DNA from: Zhengitettix transpicula
Taxonomy: Eukaryota > Arthropoda > Insecta > Orthoptera > Tetrigidae
Length of the DNA: 64,000 nucleotides
Assembly: GCA_037074705.1 (NCBI GenBank)
Contig: CM073594.1
Location: 65,158,509 to 65,222,508 of the forward strand
Reading direction: 5' to 3'
The notes under the pieces are model-generated. The model was not told the DNA's origin. It was given only the letters and a program-made list of their open reading frames with translations, and made no database searches. The translations under genes were made by a program, and so were the position numbers. The first letter of the stretch is position 1. Each line of letters begins with the position of its first letter. This document shows positions 59,285-64,000 of this stretch, one piece after another.

Positions 59285-59565
59285 AATAAATAAACATCAG
59301 CCAATTTTAAGTCAGAAAAAATAATTTATTAATGTAAAATTAAACAATGTTTCGTCGCTTATTTTAGGACATCATCAGGTTCAAGTATTTTAATTAAATT
59401 GATAGGTCAACTGCTGTGGGCCAAAAAATGATCTGCCTATTAATTTTTTTAAAAAATGTCAACCTGATGAGGTCGCAAAATAAGCGATGAAACGTTGTTT
59501 AATTTTGCATTAATAATTTTTTTTTCTGCCTTAAATTTGGATGATGTTTATTTATTTATTAGGTT
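59285..59565. repeat. Palindromic hammerhead-like unit (best-preserved arms)
   Basis: Arms of about 95 bp mirror closely (ATAAATAAACATCA, AATTTAAG, CAGAAAAA, AAAATTAAACAA). Plus core: CTGATGA (59464-59470), G, stem GTCGC (59472-59476), loop AAAATAA, stem GCGAT (59484-59488), GAAAC (59489-59493), with an exact consensus CUGAUGA box. Minus core: CTGATGA (59378-59372), TGTCC...GCGAC, GAAAC (59353-59349), where the stem no longer pairs. Confidence 0.85.
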
Positions 59566-59629
59566 TCTCAAGAGTCAAAACATATATTTATACATATAAT
59601 TATATTTGACATATATTAAATATATTATA

Positions 59630-59870
59630 AATAAACATCTTTGAGTCAGAAAATAGTTTATAATAAATATATAACGTCGTTTCGTTCTTGTTCTACGACC
59701 TCTTCAGGTTTAATAATTTAATATACGAAACATATCAGAATTAGATGCACGATTTTCCTACCTTGCGCGTTGAAACCAAAATAAAACTGACAAGGACAAA
59801 ACTTTGGTATATTTAATTTTTTGGTTAATAAACGATTTTCTGACTCAAGGTCGTTTATTTATAAATTTTT
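59630..59870. repeat. Palindromic hammerhead-like unit (right core lost)
   Basis: Left, minus strand: CTGAAGA (59707-59701), G, GTCGTAGAACAAGAAC, GAAAC (59683-59679). The left flank ATAAACATCTTTGAGTCAGA mirrors TTCTGACTCAAGGTCGTTTA at about 59842; the right core itself is not recognisable. Confidence 0.6.
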
Positions 59871-60640
59871 AATAAAATCATAATTGTTAGATATTTTTTC
59901 ATTTATTTTATGTTATATATAATTGTTGAAATTAGGCAATAGAATATTTATTTATAAAGATTAAAACTAAATTAAATTAACTATAACGCATCGTAACATT
60001 TCTTCCATTTTATTAAGGGCCTCTTCTTCAGAATATGTAAAAATTTTGTGTAATGTCATGTATAAATATTAAAAAGTTGAATCCCCAACAAATAAATAAA
60101 GGTAGGATAATATTTATACTTGACATGAAATTATGAAGATATCTGTATCGTAGCCTGACAACGTTGTTTTAGTTCTTATGACGTAATAACGGCGTTCCGC
60201 CACCATTAGCACATCTCCACCATTTTTTTTCTACGTCATGATCGACGTCAATGGATTGCAGAATGTTGTACGCGGGGGCGGCTCTGAAAAATGGCTAATG
60301 CCTGCCGACAAGAACAGACTCTCAAATATGATGTCACGACCGGGGGCAATTTCTAGACCACGAAGGATCTTCCATCAATCATCGCAGACGCTCGCTCGTG
60401 GACACGTTCATATGAGGGAGGAGGTGTGATATATGAGGTCTCTGGAATGCACCAATACAAGGAGAACCTCCTATTGTCTACGATTTTAAAGTGCGACGAA
60501 GAGGTATTTTTAAAGCTGGCTTAAGGATAATAACGGAAGAGCGTTTTTGATCCGCTGCATATGCAATGGTTTTTCAATAAAGAGTTGATAATATATTTTA
60601 TTAAATAACCTACTGTTGGAAATTTTGAAGATCATTCTCA
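59871..60640. other. Intergenic DNA
   Basis: A degraded minus-strand hammerhead-like motif is at about 60005-60040. The block at 60180-60480 is GC-richer with no recognised product. Confidence 0.45.
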
Positions 60641-61125
60641 AATGAAGCCAACGCACGGATTGTATCAGTAATCGTTTATGGGGGCAGAAACCTGAACATT
60701 AAGATGATGAGAAGAAAATAAGATTAATGGAAAGGAAAATATTACGCTTTGAAAGAATGGAGGATTAGAATGCAGAAATCCAGATCTGGTGAGGGAAATT
60801 AAAAGAAGACGATTGAGATGGATGAGACAAAAATTGGAAGATAACAATACAGTGAATAAGGTATGTTTAAGGAAATCACCAGAACGTAGATGTCGAGGAA
60901 GTACGAAGTTCGCATCATAGGAGTCCGAGCTTGACGAAGGAAGACAGGAGATACGTTGTAAAGGAGGCCAAGACTCTACGAGGGTTGAGGAGCCACAGAG
61001 GAAAGAGACTGAGCAAGACGTTTCTAAAAGGATCTTCCAAATCGCTACCGTAACAACACCACAACATCTGCACCACGAGGCCATTGATACTCGGCGACAA
61101 CATTCCCGTCCTTGCATAGTCGTGT
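60641..61125 (+). mobile_element. LINE 3'-terminal coding remnant
   Basis: Broken plus-strand frames read IVYGGRNLN (compare the YG.E.W block at the end of LINE reverse transcriptases), MERKILR, then EGWRIR-type text, LVREIKRRRLRWM, SPERRCRGS and IGVRAW..., ending VVKEAKTLRGLRSHRGKRLS. The order is that of the C-terminal end of several insect LINE polymerases. Many stops; no poly-A recognised. Confidence 0.6.
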
Positions 61126-61204
61126 TGGACCCAAAGTGACCTATATAAAATATTATATAATACGTACGTGTAACTTTCCAAGAATAATCTCTAATGTAAT
61201 CAGA

Positions 61205-61620
61205 AATCCCTAGCTGAGTACCCGGCGTTGCCCGGATATTTATTTACCACTATGGTTAATACGAGAACTTAACTCAGCGACTCCTATAACCCCGGAATCG
61301 ACACTAATCTAGGTCATTTTTGCATTACATTTTATATAAACCCCTTCCAAGACCACCCTTACCGTACAGGTGCTTCCTTCCAGTGCTTTTTTGGGTTGAA
61401 CTTAGACAATTAAAAATTCTAGATTGACGCAATTAAAATTAAACCTTTCTTTCGTCGCTAATAATGACCATTTAGTAATGTTTTTAAATTCCACCTCATC
61501 CACCCCCACCCCTACAGGTGTTAGGCGTGTCTTAACCCCACAGTGTATTTTACTGGATCGTAAGTAACATGTATATAAAATTTGGAAGGAATTCATTTAA
61601 AATTGTATACGGAAATTTGT
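61205..61620 (+). repeat. Dispersed repeat, CCCGGCG family (5' part)
   Basis: Starts CTAGCTGAGTACCCGGCGTT, then GCCCGGATATTTATTTACC. It shares GACTCCTATAACCCCGGAAT, ATGTTTTTAAATTCCA and CTGGATCGTAAGTAAC blocks, in order, with the copy at 9.4-10.5 kb. The 3' portion is not present or not recognisable after about 61620. Confidence 0.65.
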
Positions 61621-61899
61621 TTCACAGTCGACGCCAAATGCATTTAAAATACTCCTTAAGTAAAATAAATACATTATAAGGCAAGTATCAAACATGTTTT
61701 ATAACGTTTGTAATTAATAACCATAACTATTATAGTAAATTTGGAAAAGAAGATCAGTAATGGTCATAAAAATAATCAATTTAAAAAAGCACTTAAACAA
61801 TTTGTTATCTTATCAGTGATGGTAAAATAAGTGAAAATTAAGAAAATATAATTTTATGGTAGTTTCTAAAGGTTCATGACAAACTTATAATTATAAAAA

Positions 61900-62800
61900 A
61901 AGGTGAAGTCAATATTGAAAAAGTAAAAGAAAATTTTCTTATATATAAAATTAATTGCGATAAATGTTATATAGGACAAACGGAACGTTCTCTTGGAATT
62001 AGATTAAAAGAGCACAAACAAAATCACAAAAAACTTTAAATTACAATGTTGTCAGTATCCATAAAACAGAGGAAAATCATAGAATTGGAATAATGTAGTA
62101 AATTTTAGATATTGATAAAAATGGAGTTTATCCCTTTTCTACAAACTGAGACATGTGTAAACACACTAAATTCACATAAAGTTTCCCTAAAATGGAGTAG
62201 TATTTCTAATAAATTATTTTTTTAACTTTTTATAGTGTGTTTTTAAATTTTTATGTTTTTTTGGTTTAAATTGGTGATATGTAGTTTTTATATATATACT
62301 TTTATAATTACTTTATTATTGCTAACATTTGTTTTTAGGTTACTAGAATGTTGAACATTTATGATTTGATTTTAATTATTATATTAAAATTTACTATCAC
62401 TTAAAACATTAGTGTAAGGAAAGTGCCGTTGTTTTTTCCTTCATATATTTTTATAGAATAAGGATAAATTGTTATATAAACTTTTTATTTGAAATTAGAT
62501 ATTTTTTTCTAAAAAAAATAAAGGTTGTTTTTATACATATATACTTTATATTAAACGTTTAATATAAAAGTGTAATTTGAAATTTTTAAATGGTTTTCGG
62601 TTACCTGAATTGTTATTAATGTAAATAAAATCGTGTTATGTATTATCGGAAAAGTCGAAGAGATATTAAAGAGTTTCATGTTATGGAGAACATTTGTAAT
62701 GTATTTTTTTACCGTAGAAACCTAACGGATAACATTAAAAGTCAACCTGATGATAGTACGAATATGTACCGAAACGTTGTTCATAATTGATTGATATTTA
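61900..62800 (+). mobile_element. Second Penelope-like element remnant (GIY-YIG plus hammerhead-like end)
   Basis: From 61941 the frame reads IYKINCDKCYIGQTERSLGI and then RLKEHKQNHKKL to a stop at 62037-62039: the GIY-YIG signature of Penelope-like elements, shorter between Y-K-I and C-Y-I-G than the copy at 19.3 kb. About 710 bp downstream lies CTGATGA (62747-62753), TA, stem GTAC, loop GAATAT, stem GTAC, C, GAAAC (62771-62775). The intervening sequence is AT-rich and decayed. No reverse transcriptase part was identified upstream. Non-functional. Confidence 0.75.
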
Positions 62801-62946
62801 GTTTGGAATTATAATAAAAGAGACTTAAAAATAATTTAGATTTAACATAAATAGTACGAAGATAAAACAGTTTCATCTTCGACGTATCTTGTAATAATAT
62901 CTCTGGCCCCACTCACGTCTGACACTTAAAATCTTTACCACCTGAT

Positions 62947-63222
62947 ATGCATACATTCATGTCTGATGTATTTAAGGAAGTTCGGCCACCAAATATCCTG
63001 CAAATGGGCGTGAAAATCCGCAGTTTGTTAGTAATAAGCAGCGTGCTAATCCTACACATATCAAATATCTTCAACCCGGCAATATTTTACGACATAACTA
63101 AGTTCAATCCTGACATTTCCTCAACCATCTTCACTTTCGGAGTTCTCGTGCTGCTGTCGGAGTACAAGATCGTCCCGGAATTGTTCCAGAGATCTCCTCC
63201 GTACGTCGTCTGCACCTTAGAG
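62947..63222 (+). CDS. Candidate first exon of a membrane protein (chemoreceptor-like?)
   Basis: ATG at 62947 opens a 92-codon frame ending exactly at a strong donor (TTAGAG followed by GTAAGC), phase 0. In-frame stop TGA lies just upstream (62920-62922) and no acceptor is obvious, so this looks like a first coding exon. A second ATG is at residue 5. The product has two hydrophobic segments, SLLVISSVLILHISNIF (about 26-42) and ISSTIFTFGVLVLLSEYKIV (about 57-76), separated by NPAIFYDITKFNPD. A short polar N-terminus followed by two such segments is reminiscent of the TM1-TM2 part of insect odorant receptors, but no signature residue makes this certain. The remaining exons would lie beyond the right edge. 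Coding status is supported by the clean donor, good codon use and strong hydrophobic pattern; family is inference. Confidence 0.4.
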
Positions 63223-63689
63223 GTAAGCGGCTCTCTGATGACGTCACTGATGAGCTGCAGAATCCATAATATTAATAATTTATAACCTTTATTATTTAGA
63301 AATTATCCAATGGTGTGTTTAATTTTACGGAATGATAACTTTTTCTCTCGTGAATTAATCTGAAAATAATTTCCTCTTCAGAAAAAATATATTAGCAAAA
63401 TTTATATTAATCCGACATATATGTATATCAATATTAATATCAGTAAGTCAAAAAGTGGATACTTTTGGGCTTTAACTTTCAAGGAGCATTGTCCCTGAAT
63501 GTTTGATTTGAGACCTGCTAGAAGACGAGTTTAGTAGCGCCAGTGACGTCACGCCGGTCCAAGACAATGAAGATGAAAAATTTGTATTACTCGATTTTTA
63601 TTATTAATTTTTAAATGTGCGGCTAAAAACATTAAAATACAAGGCTAAATTCTAACTGAAATGAAAAATTTACGTCTGATTGAAAATTA
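63223..63689. other. Possible intron 1 of the preceding candidate gene
   Basis: AT-rich with two CRE palindromes (63239-63246 and 63544-63551). No further exon recognised. Confidence 0.4.
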
Positions 63690-63960
63690 ATTGTAAGAAA
63701 AATAGCCAAATACAGACAAAATAAGTGATAATATAAATACCACACAACGTTTCTGAGATCCTTGAGCCTTTCTTCAGTTGCTGAGAAGAGCCTAGAGCGA
63801 CACAAATGCACTGGTCAGTTGACAAAACTCAAAAGTCTGAGATCACTTTCCGGTGCAGTTGTGTCCCTCTTAGCACCTGAAGAAAGGAAGAAGGATCCCA
63901 GAAACGTTGCGTGGTATTTATCACTTCTTGGTCTGTATTTGGCTATTACTGAATTATAAC
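63690..63960. repeat. Palindromic hammerhead-like unit, GTGTGGTATTTAT subfamily (complete)
   Basis: Left ATAGCCAAATACAGACAAAA and right GTCTGTATTTGGCTATT mirror each other, as do ATAAATACCACACAACGTTT and AACGTTGCGTGGTATTTAT. Left minus core: CTGAAGA (63777-63771) ... GAAAC (63753-63749). Right plus core: CTGAAGA (63877-63883), AAGGAAGAAGGATCCCA, GAAAC (63901-63905). The centre contains CAGTTGTGTCCCTCTTAG, also present upstream of the motif in the Penelope-like end at 19.76 kb. Confidence 0.8.
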
Positions 63961-64000
63961 TATTTGAGTTAACGGAAACTTAATGGATGTCAATTTAGTC

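Overview
The window is AT-rich, repeat-rich, intron-sized animal DNA, almost certainly from an insect. The evidence is an intron-containing cuticular protein gene with a complete RR-1 chitin-binding consensus on the minus strand (about 25.9-27.3 kb), a TATA/TCAGT-type insect core promoter in front of it, and a repeat load typical of a large arthropod genome: Penelope-like, BEL/Pao, mariner and LINE remnants plus tRNA-derived SINEs. There is no bacterial-style gene packing. Most long reading frames are shadows of multicopy repeats or chance.

Layout. 0-1.6 kb: nothing recognised. 1.65-4.0 kb: tandem array of an A-tailed interspersed repeat, called here the TAGCCTG family after its 3' end. 4-9.3 kb: intergenic DNA with a 21-bp motif repeated three times and a GC-richer patch at 5.6-6.1 kb. 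9.4-10.5 kb: a dispersed repeat (CCCGGCG family). 12.37-12.92 kb (minus): a GC-rich reading frame that looks like a real terminal exon of an unidentified gene. 13.5 and 15.2 kb: small palindromic units with hammerhead-like cores. 17.1-18.1 kb: two TAGCCTG copies. 19.3-19.9 kb: 3' end of a Penelope-like element (GIY-YIG domain followed by a hammerhead-like motif). 19.9-20.1 kb: tRNA-derived SINE. 21.1-23.0 kb: CCCGGCG-family repeat split by a 325-bp palindrome resembling paired Penelope-type terminal repeats. 25.9-27.3 kb: cuticular protein gene. 28-33 kb: more palindromic units and TAGCCTG copies, and a weak candidate exon at 30.05-30.16 kb. 34.1-36.2 kb: decayed BEL/Pao element. 38.2-39.1 kb (minus): decayed LINE reverse transcriptase. 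42.1-43.0 kb: internally deleted mariner. 43.2-44.3 kb: a palindrome split by a CCCGGCG-family insertion. 51.6-52.4 kb: a 367-bp inverted repeat with a 56-bp spacer. 54.7-56.3 kb: TAGCCTG copies, two of them head to head. 59-60 kb: palindromic hammerhead-like units. 60.6-61.1 kb: LINE 3' remnant. 61.9-62.8 kb: second Penelope-like remnant. 62.95-63.22 kb: a two-membrane-segment first exon that could belong to a chemoreceptor-like protein.

The gene content that can be defended is one complete gene and three candidate exons. The most unusual property of the window is its abundance of palindromic, hammerhead-like units (about 20 motif copies), two of which lie downstream of GIY-YIG coding remnants, so they are probably Penelope-derived. 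Other younger elements (BEL/Pao, a TAGCCTG copy) lie between the two halves of such palindromes. A second unexpected property is at least 16 exact copies of the palindrome TGACGTCA.
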